DNA from: Liquidambar formosana
Taxonomy: Eukaryota; Streptophyta; Magnoliopsida; Saxifragales; Altingiaceae
DNA length: 64,000 nt
Assembly: GCA_039720395.1 (NCBI GenBank)
Contig: CM077820.1
Location: 55,310,196 to 55,374,195, forward strand
Direction of reading: 5' to 3'
The position numbers were made by a program, and so were the translations under genes. Numbering within the stretch: position 1 is the first letter of the stretch; every line of letters begins with the position of its first letter. Under the pieces are notes generated by a model. That model worked only from the letters and a program-made list of their open reading frames with translations, did not search any database and was not told where the DNA came from. Shown in pieces: positions 36,601 through 48,368 of this stretch.

Positions 36601-38525
36601 TGTCAAAGTTGAACCTATTATGGATCTCAGGTCATCATCTGTCAAATTCTTTCTTGAATAACCAAAAATACCAACATTCTGCAGCCATGGGAAAGCAAAA
36701 TTTAGAGAAGCATAATTAAAATTTACAACATGTACAGGTATCAAATTAATACTTGGATAAAAGAAATCGTGGTTCAAGCTATTAAGGTTTCAAATTCTCC
36801 TTTTGATACTAAAAGTATGTCAACTGGAAATTACGTAATTTTCACTTTATCTCTTGTTCCCTTCAAAAGTCCAGATTTAATTTGCCATGTCCAGACATTA
36901 TACATTTTGTTTCGAGGTTTTAAAGAACTTTAAAGTTTACAGGTGGGCAAAGGGGCCAAACAGAACAGGGAGCACACTTACCAAAACTTCCTTCAACAAG
37001 AAGTATTCAACATCATTGAATCTTAACTTCTTCCTAGTGGTTGAATCATTATAGGGCATAAAAAGGTGTTTATTCTGTTGAACGAACCCATATGGCATAA
37101 GTAAATACAAGAGTTCTCATTGCAGAAATAAACAATAATGGTTCTTGCATAGTGTTTATTAGTTTTAAGGGTCATCTTCATAGTGACAAAAACAAAGTAC
37201 TGTTCAAATGTCAACAAGAACTTTGCATATCCAAGCTAAACGATGAATAGAGACAATAATAAAAGAAAAAGTAAACGAACACAGCAGCCAAGAAGTCCAT
37301 TAATAAGGCATGGAGAGCAGGGTTGATGACAATTTACAAAGAAAAGACCAAAGCAATTCTAAGGGCAATGTACATTTCAAAACATACTTTATGCGAATCA
37401 AACAACATTTACAATTAGATACATAAAAACCCAACTGAAAACAAGGATATAAAAGCAGTTCTACCTCAGGAAGAAAGCCACTGTAATATAGAGCAAATAA
37501 GGCCGGAAAGATCTTTCTCCTTGCCAGCTCACCAGTAGCTCCTATGACAGCAATGCAAAGCGAGGGAGTGCTACCACCTTGAACAGCAAAATTGGAGGCA
37601 TGTGTTTGTAACAAAGATGAAGCAAATTCCATGGGTGCAGTCACTTTTGTGAAAACATCAGATTGGGAATTATGCAAAGAATTCTGTTCAGGTTGTGAAT
37701 GTGTTTTCACCGGTTCTTCAATGGAGTCTGTATACCTCACCATTAAAAAAAAATGTGGAGCACTTAATCACAAAATATGAGAAAAATGCACTCCCATTTA
37801 AAAGGAAAATACAAAAGCGAAGACGAAGCTAACCTGAATTCATAAAGAAAGAGACTAACCATTAGGCAAATTTATCGCTGATGCTTTTTCATCAGGTAGA
37901 GTCGTTTCTAAATGATCTGTTAACTCATCTTTATCTTGAATCTTTAAACTCTTAAACTCATTTGCCTGTCCACTTTTTCTGTTGTGCTGCCGAAGGTTTA
38001 GACTCTCAAGTATCCATAGTTTCAGGCCACAAAACCTCCGGCAGAAATTGGCAGCACCTCCGTAGTGCACAAGACGACCATCTATCACGGAAGGGAAGTT
38101 GTTTGCCTACATACCACAATGGATTGTTAATAGGGTTTAAGGTTTTATCTTAAATTCAATCCTTTATGCAAAACCTCATCGCCTATTTATTATACAGACC
38201 GTATAAGTTCCTCTTAATCTCTGTTTGGCTGCCCAGAAAAATGGAAGGGAAAAAAGAAAGAGTTGAAATTTTTTGACCTTATGACTGATTGAGGTTAGAG
38301 TGGAAGTTTTACAGAAGATTCCAAGTTTTCTTTTCCTTTTCCTAAACTTTCCCACCAACCAAACAGATCATCTATTTACACGTGAGCTGAATGAAAACTC
38401 ACCGGAAAACTATAAATGGCGGTGACCGGTACAGAAATTTTCCGAGCACTTGGGCAAAGAGAGACCGGTCTTCCGGTGAAGGAGTCCGAAATGGGTACCG
38501 TGTAAGATGAGAATGACATCGACAT
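33621..38525 (-). CDS. G6PD4: Glucose-6-phosphate 1-dehydrogenase isoform 4-type, plastid-targeted, catalytic motif altered
   Basis: The G6PDH fold oxidises glucose 6-phosphate with NADP+ in the oxidative pentose phosphate pathway. Twelve exons join in frame to 652 residues: 38525-38403, 38106-37860, 37727-37465, 36678-36584, 36069-35955, 35821-35616, 35506-35398, 35326-35289, 35192-35072, 34988-34786, 34176-33976 and 33858-33621. About 180 residues precede the enzyme domain: a Ser/Thr-rich transit peptide, then [17 protein letters not shown] and an acidic linker. The nucleotide-binding loop is [10 protein letters not shown] (about 186-195, usually GASGDLAKKK). EKPFG (322-326) is intact. The substrate-site signature is [10 protein letters not shown] (350-359) instead of RIDHYLGKEL: His353 is kept, Tyr is Leu, and the phosphate-binding Lys is Arg357. 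Arabidopsis G6PD4 (At1g09420) has the same kind of change and is reported as catalytically inactive, acting in targeting of another isoform. The protein ends GVRWLDD. A MITE lies in intron 1. Confidence 0.95.
38217..38372. mobile_element. Small MITE in G6PD4 intron 1
   Basis: The left end CTCTGTTTGGCTGCCCAG is mirrored imperfectly by CACCAACCAAACAGATC. The left half is purine-rich and the right half holds TTTTCTTTTCCTTTTCC, as in the units at 13220-14105, so the two belong to one family. The target duplication is not clear. Confidence 0.6.
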
Positions 38526-39468
38526 TTGTTGACCTTCTTCAGGGTTTGGAGGAACTGCCCATTTACAAGAACAGAAAGGCAACAAAAACCCCTTAACGGT
38601 GGCGATTGCAGTCTGTGCTTTTACCCGGAAACTTTTATGGGGCGGATTTTTCTCGGTGATTTTCCCGGGAAAATTTTGGGCTCGCGGGAGCTAGGTTTTT
38701 GTTTTTTTTGCTAAGTAAAACATAAAAACAAACACAAGAAAGCAAAAGAAACAGAGAAACAAAAGACTAACAAGAGAAGCAAGCTACTAAGCTTCTACAC
38801 CCCCTGATGGCAAGCAAGCGATCAGAACCGAAGGAGGAAGAGTATCATTTGACAAAAATCCAGAAAAACCCGAATTGAGAGCCCACTGAGGATCGAACAA
38901 GTGACACTTTGGGAGTTTACATGGCCCCGATTCTGTAGAACATGGAGTATCACGTTATATTGTTTACGCCACTGTTGGAGGTTTGACGCCGTACCGTGGT
39001 TTAGATAGGGAAGCAGAGCCTCTCTAGTCTGTCTATTGGTCAGTGTGCTTTGTTGCCCGACTCTGTTATCCAAATTTGCTTCGTTAACTAACACCGTAAA
39101 CTCATGAGGATAGCTCAAATAACAAAGGATTACAGTTCATAAATCGTAACTTTTGAATGTGAGTTTTTATTATCTTATTATTAAATGCATGGTTTTGCAT
39201 GCGAGAAGTTTAATCTAGATTTAATGACCTGAGATATCTCTCATTTGACTAAAAAGAAAAAATGAAATCTGACACCGTGTATATTATAATTTCCAATGAA
39301 ATTACCAACTGAATTTTACATAAATGGTGTGCTGATAATGAAAATTATAATCATATAGAATATTCTTATATAAAAAAATGTAAAATATAAAAAAGGAAAG
39401 AATTATGTTCACAACTTATGTGATGAATATAAAAATGATAAAAGCTTTTTTATAACTTACTAAATATG
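38526..39468. other. 5' flank of G6PD4, no gene seen
   Basis: It contains the presumed G6PD4 promoter and 5'UTR. The G6PD4 frame is open for about 60 bp upstream of the ATG without another ATG. From 38820 to 39110 a moderately GC-rich stretch has no recognised coding or RNA feature. Confidence 0.4.
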
Positions 39469-39667
39469 ACACACATGCGTTGCATGTGAATAATATTTAA
39501 ATAATATTCTTAATATGTATCCCATTTAGGTTATTTTACGCTCAACACATTAGGTCAAACTTCATTCAATGGTTAGGAGTCATAGTAGGAATAGGAAGTT
39601 GGTTAAGAGACATGCATAAAAATAGAGGTTGTGTAAAATTTATGAAGTGAACATCATTATCTTTCTT

Positions 39668-39704
<37 letters not shown>

Positions 39705-39835
39705 GCTGAAAAATAAACATTCTTAATTGTTTAAATATAAGGGTAAATAAGTATTTAAAATTTAAAATAAGGAGTGTAATGGTCAATCAAAAGTTTTTTT
39801 AAGATACAGACTTTTAGAAGTAGTATAGATAAATA
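39469..39835. repeat. Dispersed repeat family B, copy 1
   Basis: It begins near ACACACATGCGTTGCATGTG, continues with TAATATTTAAATAATATT, and ends with an AAGTTTTTTTAAGATACAGA / TTTTAGAAGTAGTATAGAT segment. The same order of motifs recurs at 49511-49930. A CT microsatellite (about 39660-39692) interrupts this copy. It is non-coding; I cannot assign a superfamily. Confidence 0.5.
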
Positions 39836-41927
39836 TAGATATAGATTATTTATTATTTATGATTTAAGTAGACTAACGTTTTGTCTTGCCCTTGTTATTA
39901 TTATTATTATTTTATTATTTGCATTTTTTGTTTTTTCATCTGTATTTATAGTGAATCCTGATTTTACCTTGCTTATAGTAAGATTCAATTCCATTTGGGA
40001 TTCGTTCTTATCCTTGGTTTAATTGGATTCAATTGCATTTGAGATAGTTGAAAGTAGTTTTATTTATTTATTTATTGTATTAGGGATGATTGGGGATGAC
40101 GTTGGTTTAGTTGGGGATGGTATTGCTTCAGTTGGAGATGGTGGAGTTCGCCGGAGATAATGGAGTCCGGCCATGATGGGGTTTGCAGAAAAAGGCTTAC
40201 AAAAAGGGAGGCTGTGAAGGTATTTTTGGTAATTGGGTAGAAAGAAGGAAGGAAGGAATGAGCTAGAAAAAAAAAAAAAAAAAAAAAAGAAAAAGAGGAT
40301 ATTAATTATTGTTAAGGAACAATGTTTTGCATCTCTATGAAATTAAGTTGTGTGGATCGGTCTCTTACTTAGGTAAATTTTTTTTAATAACTGGACCACT
40401 TTGATATATGTTGTTCCTAGTTGGCCTACTATGCACTTTTTCCCATATTGTTAGTGGCATTTAGTCAGTCCCTAAACGGCTTATTTGGATGTCCAATTAA
40501 TTCAAAATTTTGTGCATGGTATTGAAAATATAAATTTATAACTTTGAATTATAATATTTTAAAAACTTAGAATTATGATTATAATTGATGTTAGATAGAG
40601 ACTATTGTCACCACATAAAGTCTATAAACTCATACTTAATTTACATTTTTTTTAAGATTTTATAAAAAAAATATAAAAGGTTTTTACGAAAATTAGTCAT
40701 GAAGTCCACTAAAAAACATCATTCCGAACAATTTTGTAAGTTTTCTTTTTTTTCCAAGATTTATTGTTTAAGTGAACTTTTTGGTCATTTATAATCTCTG
40801 TTTTATTTTTACAAAATGTTTTATGAAAAATAACCAAAAAATTCACTTAAACAAAAGATTTTGGAAAAACTTTATTCTATAGAATTGTTCGGAGTGATGT
40901 TTTCTAATGGATTATATGACTAATTTTAATAGAAACCTTTCATATTTTTTAAAAAAACCCTAAAAAGTGTAAATTAACTGGGAGCTTATAATATTTTATA
41001 TACTGACAATAGCATGACTCTTGCTGTTATAAGATCAATTATCTACTATTTAAGTTTTTACTTTTATTTGTGGTGTTTATCATCATTTTTTTCTAATTTT
41101 CCAATTCAAAATAATGAACTTGTATTTTTAATACTATATAAAAATTTCTTAAATTGTTTAGTTTCATCCAAACATGCCCACAATTTGAACACATAGTCCT
41201 GCTCAGCAACACTTTTGCCATACAATGTGCGCCAATCACTCCCCGCCCATGGTATCATTTGCCTGTTGGGGCCCAGCCCATGGTATAAACTATGGGACAT
41301 CGTAAGTGCACATACATGCACCTGTGTTGGCTGTGACGATCTACCTCACTCCCCACCGTCCGATTAAAGTTGGAAAACGTTATGAATGGATCCCACTTGA
41401 TTTGACATGCAGCAATGTTAGAAAAATTGTTACATGCATTGGGCACAGGTACGATAACATTCTGCCCGATCAACACCTCATGAATGAATGTGAGAGCCTG
41501 GAGCAACAATATCATGGCCTCATGGGCATTTTTTTATTTTTTGGGGATAAAATAGGTATTATCTCGAAAAAGCCTCCGAACCTAGGATGAGAAACACCAA
41601 CCAGTTCTGCATGCAAAAGAGTACAAAGCCTAGACGGGGGGAGAGTCCAAAATTTAAAAACTACAGCTAATTTCATGGCCTTTCTTAGCAAGGTAATTCG
41701 CACACTGGTTTATGGCTTTCTACAAAGAGAAGTGCTTGCATTAATCGTTAACATTACACTAACAAGATTTTTTTGCATAGGATACGACACGAATCCTTTT
41801 GACCATTTTTAAATATATGTTCATTTTATATAAGAGGAATAATATTAATTTTTTAATGAATGACTGCTAACTTATCTAAGAATGACTACTAGCTGTAGTT
41901 ATTTACAGTAACCATGCCAATTTTTAT
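39836..41927. other. Intergenic, no gene seen
   Basis: AT-rich DNA with an A run at 40269-40288. The stretch around 41540-41700 has, on the minus strand, TATCCCCAAAAAATAAAAAA following GC-richer sequence, which could be the A-rich tail of a short retroelement fragment, but no domain supports it. Confidence 0.35.
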
Positions 41928-42473
41928 TAGGGGTGCAACTTGATTCTGGAAATTCCAATAACTATTCTGAGCAATTTGGTTTGGTTCGGGACAAACAGTG
42001 TTCGATTCGGGACACGAGATTTTTTTCAAAAATCGAATTTTTTCGATCTGGGACTCAGTTTAGGGGGTTTGAGTTCTGGACCGGATTGAATTCCCGAATT
42101 ATATATATAAAATATAAAATATATAATAAAACTTTTATGTTTTTGTAAAGTTATGTATTTTTTATAATATATAATATAATAATCTAGTATTATATATTAT
42201 CCATGGTCAAATTTTTTTTTTATATTACCAAAAAAAATACAAACAAAAACTGAGAATTCGGTCTGCTTCAAAACTTATATATTATAAAAAATATATTTTA
42301 TTGAAAAATACAAACAAAAACCGAGTTCTAAACCAAAAAACCTCAGTCCAAGACCAATTCAGTTAAAACCTAAATCAGTCCAATTCTAATACAAGATTTA
42401 AGATTCCAAATTACTTCAATTCAGGATAAAAACATTTCTATCTCGAACCATCCCATACCGAGTTGTATCACTA
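41928..42473. mobile_element. Non-autonomous hAT-like transposon with perfect 8-bp target duplication
   Basis: The ends are TAGGGGTGCAACT and, inverted, AGTTGTATCACTA. They are flanked on both sides by ATTTTTAT (41920-41927 and 42474-42481). Target duplications of 8 bp and TA(G)GGGTG-type ends are hallmarks of hAT elements. The interior is AT-rich, with inverted GAATTC/CCGAGTTC-like motifs and no transposase. It is 546 bp long. Confidence 0.85.
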
Positions 42474-42481
42474 ATTTTTAT

Positions 42482-43838
42482 ATCCCCTATATAGATGAGG
42501 CGAGGAAAAAAGAAAAGGGGTTCATTTCTTTGTGTTGTATTTACAGATGGAAAATCCCTTCACACCTTTTTTTTCAGTATTCTTTCTAGTTGAGGCTTTA
42601 TGGTGTCCGTGACAGAGCCAAGTACCCCACTGTCAGAGAGAAACCCGTTTATTTCCCTTTTATTTTTCATTTTTCACCTTTCGTTTCCATTATGAAACTC
42701 AACAGTTTTAGGTCACGCTATAAATAAAAAGACGACAAATCTAAAACCAAAAAATAAAAGGAAAAAAAAAAAAAAAAAGGCGACAAATCTTAGGATTACC
42801 TGAAAGAAAAGTGGCCTTAACTGTTACAAACGCCTATACAGAAGCCCATCATCACTTGATATACATAATTTTCTTTTTCAATTTTTTTTATTATTTATAA
42901 TTGCTGTGTTGTTTGAAAGTGACCCACCACTACCAAGTTCCCTATATTTTTCTCTTTCTTTCTTTCTTAGTCTGATCGGCATCTTCAGGAGTTAGGCCAT
43001 AGTTAAATCAACTTTGAAGAGATAAGACTGGTTGTTGAGCCTTTTTCCTTTTTTACTTTTGTGAAGATTACAGGTATGGAAAGCTCAAGTCTTTTTTGTA
43101 GGAGTACATGTTTCAATTCTCAAGGTTTTTTCACTTTTTGTAGGTAGGTTTCTGGGTTTTTGTTATCTTTGATCATTTGGGTTGTCTGATTAGATTAATT
43201 TTACAATTGGGTTTAAGTTTATGTTTTGGCTTTTGATGGTTTGACTCTAATCAAGTGATTACTTGGAATTACTGGGTTTGATATTCACTGATTTTTTTAG
43301 GGGTTTAGTTTGTTATTATAGGTGTATATCTGTAATTTTGGATCGGTTTGCCAGTTTTGATTTAATCTCAAGTGATTTTAGGAAGTGGGTTCTTGTCTAT
43401 TGTCCTTCAGTTTTAATGGGTAATTAATTTTTCAGCTTGTTTTCTATTTTTAAATACACACATATGGTCATTCCTTCTGCTGTTGCTCTTCGTCGGGTGC
43501 TGAAGCTTTTGGGTCTTTTCTCATGTTTCGTATGTTTTCAATGTTCTCTTATGTAAAATTTGGATTATATATACACACACGTATGTCTGTAACCTTTATC
43601 TTCATGCAAAGTCCCAGTTAAGTATTGAAAGTATTTGTAAAAGAGGAATAGAGTTTTTCCAAATGTTTTATCTTCATCTAATCATTTAATTGCTGGCTTG
43701 AATCTTCATTTCAACTCGGTTTTAAAATACTATATGTTGACAAATAATTCATTTCGTGTCGTTTGATGCAGGTTATGTGATTTTAATTCCTGCTTTGATG
43801 CTATAACATTTTGCTAATTACATCACAATTGTTGGTAA
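42482..43838 (+). other. Promoter and 5'UTR region of the pyroglutamyl peptidase gene
   Basis: A leader intron of 698 nt is inferred at 43074-43771: donor ATTACAG|GTATGG and acceptor TGATGCAG|GTTATG, with a T-rich stretch upstream of the acceptor. The upstream exon ends at 43073; its 5' end was not located. The coding start at 43839 lies 67 nt after the acceptor. Confidence 0.55.
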
Positions 43839-46800
43839 ATGGGGTCTGAAGGGCCTTCAGCTGTGACAATCCATTTGACTGGTTTTAAGAAATTCCATGG
43901 AGTTTCGGAGAATCCAACCGAGACAATTGTTGGTAAACTAACAGAGTATATGAATAAAAAGGGTTTGCCAAAAGGCCTGATTCTTGGGAGTTGCAACATT
44001 CTTGAGACTGCAGGGCAGGGAGCGCTCGCCCGCCTTTACCAGATATTGCAATCTGCTTTGAGCAGAAAGGATTCTGAATCCTCTAATTCCGGGAGAATTA
44101 TTTGGGTCAGTCGCTTAAACTTGTCTTCTATTGCTTCTCAGCGATATGCAATCCATAAAGCATGCGTTAAGGTGGTACCCAGAAATGGTATTGGAAAACC
44201 CCCATAGGTGCTGTTCTTGTAGCAGTGGTTTCGTTTTAAATTTTTGGGAAGCCTCTATCCAGGAAGTTAGCTGATCTCATAGAATTCATGTTCTTCAATC
44301 ATATAGCTAAGTAACAACCATAGTTATGTCAACCCCAACAACACACACCCCACGGCACCCCCCCCCCCAAAACCACAACAGAAGAGAGCAGAGAATAAGA
44401 TAAAAACAAAAAAAATAGTAATAATAACAATAGAAAGAAGACCCAATTTGTAGGATATAAACTGTTAGTATTAGACTATAAATGCATGTGTCCTTGTGCT
44501 TTGGTTTTTTGAAGAATCTGTTACAATTATATTCTAGAACATATATTTGAAGATCAATAATGTAGAAGACAGTGCAGACCTTAAATGGGTTATAGCATGT
44601 GAATTCCACACCACGGTTTCAGCCCAATACTCTTCTTCTATCTCTTGGTTTCGTGCCTTGTCAAATTCTTCAGCTTTGTTTTAAGATTAGCCCCTTGCAT
44701 TGTAGCTTTAAGTTTGATTTGTTTCCAAGCTCTATATTTCCAGATTTTTATGTTTTAATTTTGAAAGTTTTGGATCCATATTTGATGCAATTGGACATTT
44801 GAACCCATTACCTGCCACATTATGCATCATGTTTCTTGCCCTTTCTAACAACATTTCTTCAGATACACTTTGGAGTTAATAGTGGTGCATCAAGGTTTGC
44901 TATTGAGCATCAAGCTGTCAATGAAGCTACTTTTCGTTGTCCTGATGAGATGGGATGGAAGCCTCAGGTGAGATATGGCTCCTTCAGTTTTTATTTTGTG
45001 CATGTGCACTTTCCATTTAGTTCAATTTTCCAATTGAGTGAATTAGAATTTTTGTTTATTATTTGCAGAAAGTTCCCATTATTCCCACAGATGGTGAAAT
45101 TTCAAAAACACGAGAGGTAGAATGTGATTTCCTGATACATTTAATTGTTCTCTTCCATATTTTATTATAAGTTTATTGTGGACCTTTTATTTAATGCTGA
45201 TTATAAATTATTTATTCATAAAGATACCGGCATGATTACTGTAATTGTGATGACAGAGGCCGAATGTTAAATTTATCTACAGTATTTGTGGCATTTGAGG
45301 CTGATTACCTCTAAAATTTATCCTTTCTTGTTCATGGCACTGAAGTTGCAACATTTAACATGGCCAATTTTTCTCAAAATATATTAATCAGGTATAACAA
45401 AAATGAAAATAAATGAAGAAGAAGATGTTAAATAAATCTTACAGATGTCCTTTGCTTCTCTTTTTTGTGCCTGGTCCTCAATACTCTTTGTAAACTTTTG
45501 TTACTTTGGAATTGAATGGTATTAGGAAGACATACATTTCTTACTTCTTGTTCATGGAAATAACTTGCAAGTGTCTTAATCTCCCCTTGGAAATTGAATC
45601 ATAACAAAACTACATTCCATTTATCTTGCCAACTTGTGTATAGTTTTTGAACTGTGTCTGGTTGCAGAGATGCACAGTCTGGATCAGTGAAAATGCATGT
45701 CCGACGTTCGGGTGTAAGATTTTAAGGGATGAGGATTCATTCATTACAATTTATAAGGCATCATGTTTTCCCCCCTATTTTTTTTCTTGCCTGTATTTTT
45801 TAGAGTAGCTCTCAAAATAATACTTGTATATGGGGCATGGAGACATCTCTCCTTCCTTTACCATAGCCAGACCTGTATTATTTGTTCTTGCAGTGAACTA
45901 AGGCCATGGGTAAGGTGTCAATAACCTAAATAGGGTTTTAAACGTTTGCCAAATGCAGCCATTGTCCCTTCCTGGAGATGCTTTTGCATTTCTCTTTCAG
46001 TTGAGGGTAATGCTCTGACAGTTGATTTTCATGTGAAAGAAGTATGCAACTTATGGCTTAGAGCCATGGGTTGACTCTTATTATTCCTGCATGTATCACA
46101 TCTACGGTTATCATTCTCAAGTGCGTGGCTCTGCATATGTATGGTTCCCTCTCAATTAAGTAAAGCATTTAGTTTTGCATTTGGTTTCTTTGCTTAATGT
46201 GGTGTCTCTTTCGAATATGCTTGAAATGGTCAAATTGTATTTGGCTTTTTCTGGTAAGTTGAATCACATGTGCCACCTTTAGTTTCTGATTGCTAAGAAA
46301 GGAATTTTTGGGAGTCGAAAGATTACGAGCATAATTCAACAGGATACAGTTACAACATGCACTAATCGTAAAGGATTTAGATTTTACTTTTAACACCACT
46401 TCCATTACTGGTATTGCAAAGTTTTTATTTGGAATATCAATATTGACATAGATTTCACGTTACTCAAAATTTTGAAAAACATTTAATTTTCAACATTTTG
46501 TCAATATTGAAAACTTTAGTAGTTGTATCATGAATGGTGCCTTTTTTCTGCACTCTATATTCTTTTAGCATGACTTTGATCTATGTATGCTATTATTTTC
46601 CTTTATTTATTTAACCCCTCTACAAAAGTTTCCTGTTCTAACTGCATGCAGACTTCTCTTCCCGTTGAGGAGATTACAAAGGCCTTGGTGAAGAAAGGTT
46701 ATGAGGTCATGACCTCTGATGATGCAGGCCGCTTTGTATGCAATTATGTATACTATCATTCCCTTTGCTTTGCAGAGAAAAATGGGATCAAATCGCTTTT

Positions 46801-46891
46801 TGTACATGTTCCCCTCTTCTTGACTATAGATGAGGAGACCCAAATGCAATTTGCTGCTTCTTTGTTGGAGGTACTTGCTTCTTTAAATTAG
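43839..46891 (+). CDS. Pyroglutamyl-peptidase I (pyrrolidone-carboxylate peptidase, family C15)
   Basis: This cysteine peptidase removes N-terminal pyroglutamate from peptides; it is normally cytosolic. Four exons (43839-44105, 44863-44967, 45069-45116, 46652-46891) join in frame to 219 residues, the usual length. TGFKKFHGVSENPTE (about 14-28) is the family's N-terminal GF-x(2)-F-x(3)-NP motif. The catalytic triad is visible: Glu104 in FAIEHQAVNEA, Cys170 in SDDAGRFVCNY, and His192 in LFVHVPLF. There is no signal peptide. The first exon donor is GTCAGT after TTTGG; reading through it gives an unrelated tail, so the spliced form is preferred. The protein ends LLEVLASLN. Closest remembered relatives are Arabidopsis At1g56700 and At1g23440. 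Intron 3 is about 1.5 kb, with no nested gene seen. Confidence 0.95.
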
Positions 46892-48194
46892 TAAACTGTT
46901 AACATCCGCACACATACTCTTGTCTAAGGGCTTATGGCCATGTATGTGAAGGTGGATGGATGCTTGCTTATTTGAATGCTTGAATAAACAGATAAAAGTG
47001 TATGTGAATGGGCAAATATGCATTGGTGTCACATAATCTCATGTACCTTCTATGACCTTCTTCCGAAGGTTTGGACCAACCATTTGAATTTTCTAGCTAT
47101 CTTTCATGTTATTTTGTGAATAAAACTGCAGTTAATCTTGTTTCTAGCTCTCTCTGTGTTCCTAACTTCACTTACTCTTGCTTTTCGTACTGCAGTGTGC
47201 TCCTGAATACTTAAATGTGCATAGCTTGTAGTTGAATTTAACAGTTTGTAGATAACAATTTGACATGAATGAAAAAAAAGATTGTACCATATGTTCTTGT
47301 CACCTACAGGAAACTGCATTTGTTTTCCCATCCTTGAATAGCTGGTAGGCAATAAATGAGCCGATTAAAGGGGAAAGGTTGGTAATGAACAAAGAACTTA
47401 TAACTGCATCAAGTTTCTCGTCGAACGATGAATTTGGTGCAAGTTCTTCGAGTAGTGGCATTAAATTAATGATATGCTCAATTTATTGATTAGTAATTGA
47501 TCTGTGATGGAAAAATATACTTGGTCCTGTTTGGCCATGTTTATAGAAAACTGTTCTACCTCAAGAAGAACTCAATAGATATTCCATCTTTATCTTTTAT
47601 TTATTTATATTTTTGTTGATTATGTTTTTCAATGACAAATGGTAAAGGAAGCAGGATTCTAGAGCTTGAAGGTTTGCTCTGATGGATTCTTGAGCTTTTC
47701 TCACTCTCTCTGTTTCCTTCTCTTTGGCTCTTCTAGCCTCTCCATCTCACTCAAACTCTCATTCATTTCAATTTCAAAAATGGGTTACAAACGAGAAAAA
47801 AATATATTCCTCCTCTACATATATACACGCAGCGGAAGAGTAGTAATTTTGTATAAGATTGTTAACATTTCTTTTCCACGAGCACCGATGGATGCTTGGG
47901 TTGAAGAAAAGTGGTTCCTATGTTGGGAGTCTTGCTTTGGCAGGTCCTTCGAAGGAAATATTTAACTGAGGTTTAGCTGCTGAGTTTTTTCAAACCCAAT
48001 AGGGTTTTTATCTAGCGGGTAAGAACCCATGTGCAACTGATGATGCATTTGGGTTTTATCTAAAGCATACTGTTGCTGCAAGTTCCATTAATGGAGATTT
48101 GCGCGTGATTCCATAGAACTCTCTCTATGCGACAGGCGGTGAAAAAACTTTCATGCAACTGCCTAGCTGAGAAAAACTTTTATGCAACTAGCTG
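46892..48194. other. 3' flank of the peptidase gene, no gene seen
   Basis: 3'UTR then AT-rich DNA. The open frame at 47666-47965 has no recognisable domain. Confidence 0.4.
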
Positions 48195-48368
48195 AGAAAA
48201 ACTTCCATGCAACTGTGACATGGCCATGTGGTGTCATGGGCCAATTAAAACCAAGCAAAATGAAATTGTTATAGTATTTTTTGACTCATAATTTCACTTT
48301 ACTTGGTTTTAATTGACCTATGACATTATATGGCATGTGTCACACTTGCATGAAAGTTCTTCTCCTAG
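48195..48368. mobile_element. Fold-back MITE with ~80-bp arms
   Basis: The left arm (GTGACATGGCCATGTGGTGT … CCAATTAAAACCAAGCAAAA) is mirrored by the right arm (TTACTTGGTTTTAATTGACC … GGCATGTGTCAC) around a loop of about 20 bp. Left of it, GCTGAGAAAAACTT-x(2)-ATGCAACT occurs as two close tandem copies, and AACTTTCATGCA is again inverted on the right. No coding capacity. Confidence 0.7.

Noticed and set aside
36970..37035. Exon-like piece between G6PD4 exons 3 and 4 with a good donor (TTTTG|GTAAGT)
   Set aside because: Reading from the nearest acceptor-like AG gives a stop within three codons, and exons 3 and 4 join perfectly in phase across the family's [14 protein letters not shown] region.
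38820..39110. Possible RNA gene in the moderately GC-rich stretch upstream of G6PD4
   Set aside because: No tRNA arms, snoRNA boxes or other consensus could be matched by eye.
44106..44207. Read-through end of the peptidase exon 1 open frame
   Set aside because: The tail after TTTGG has no family similarity, whereas splicing at 44105 restores IHFGVNSG.
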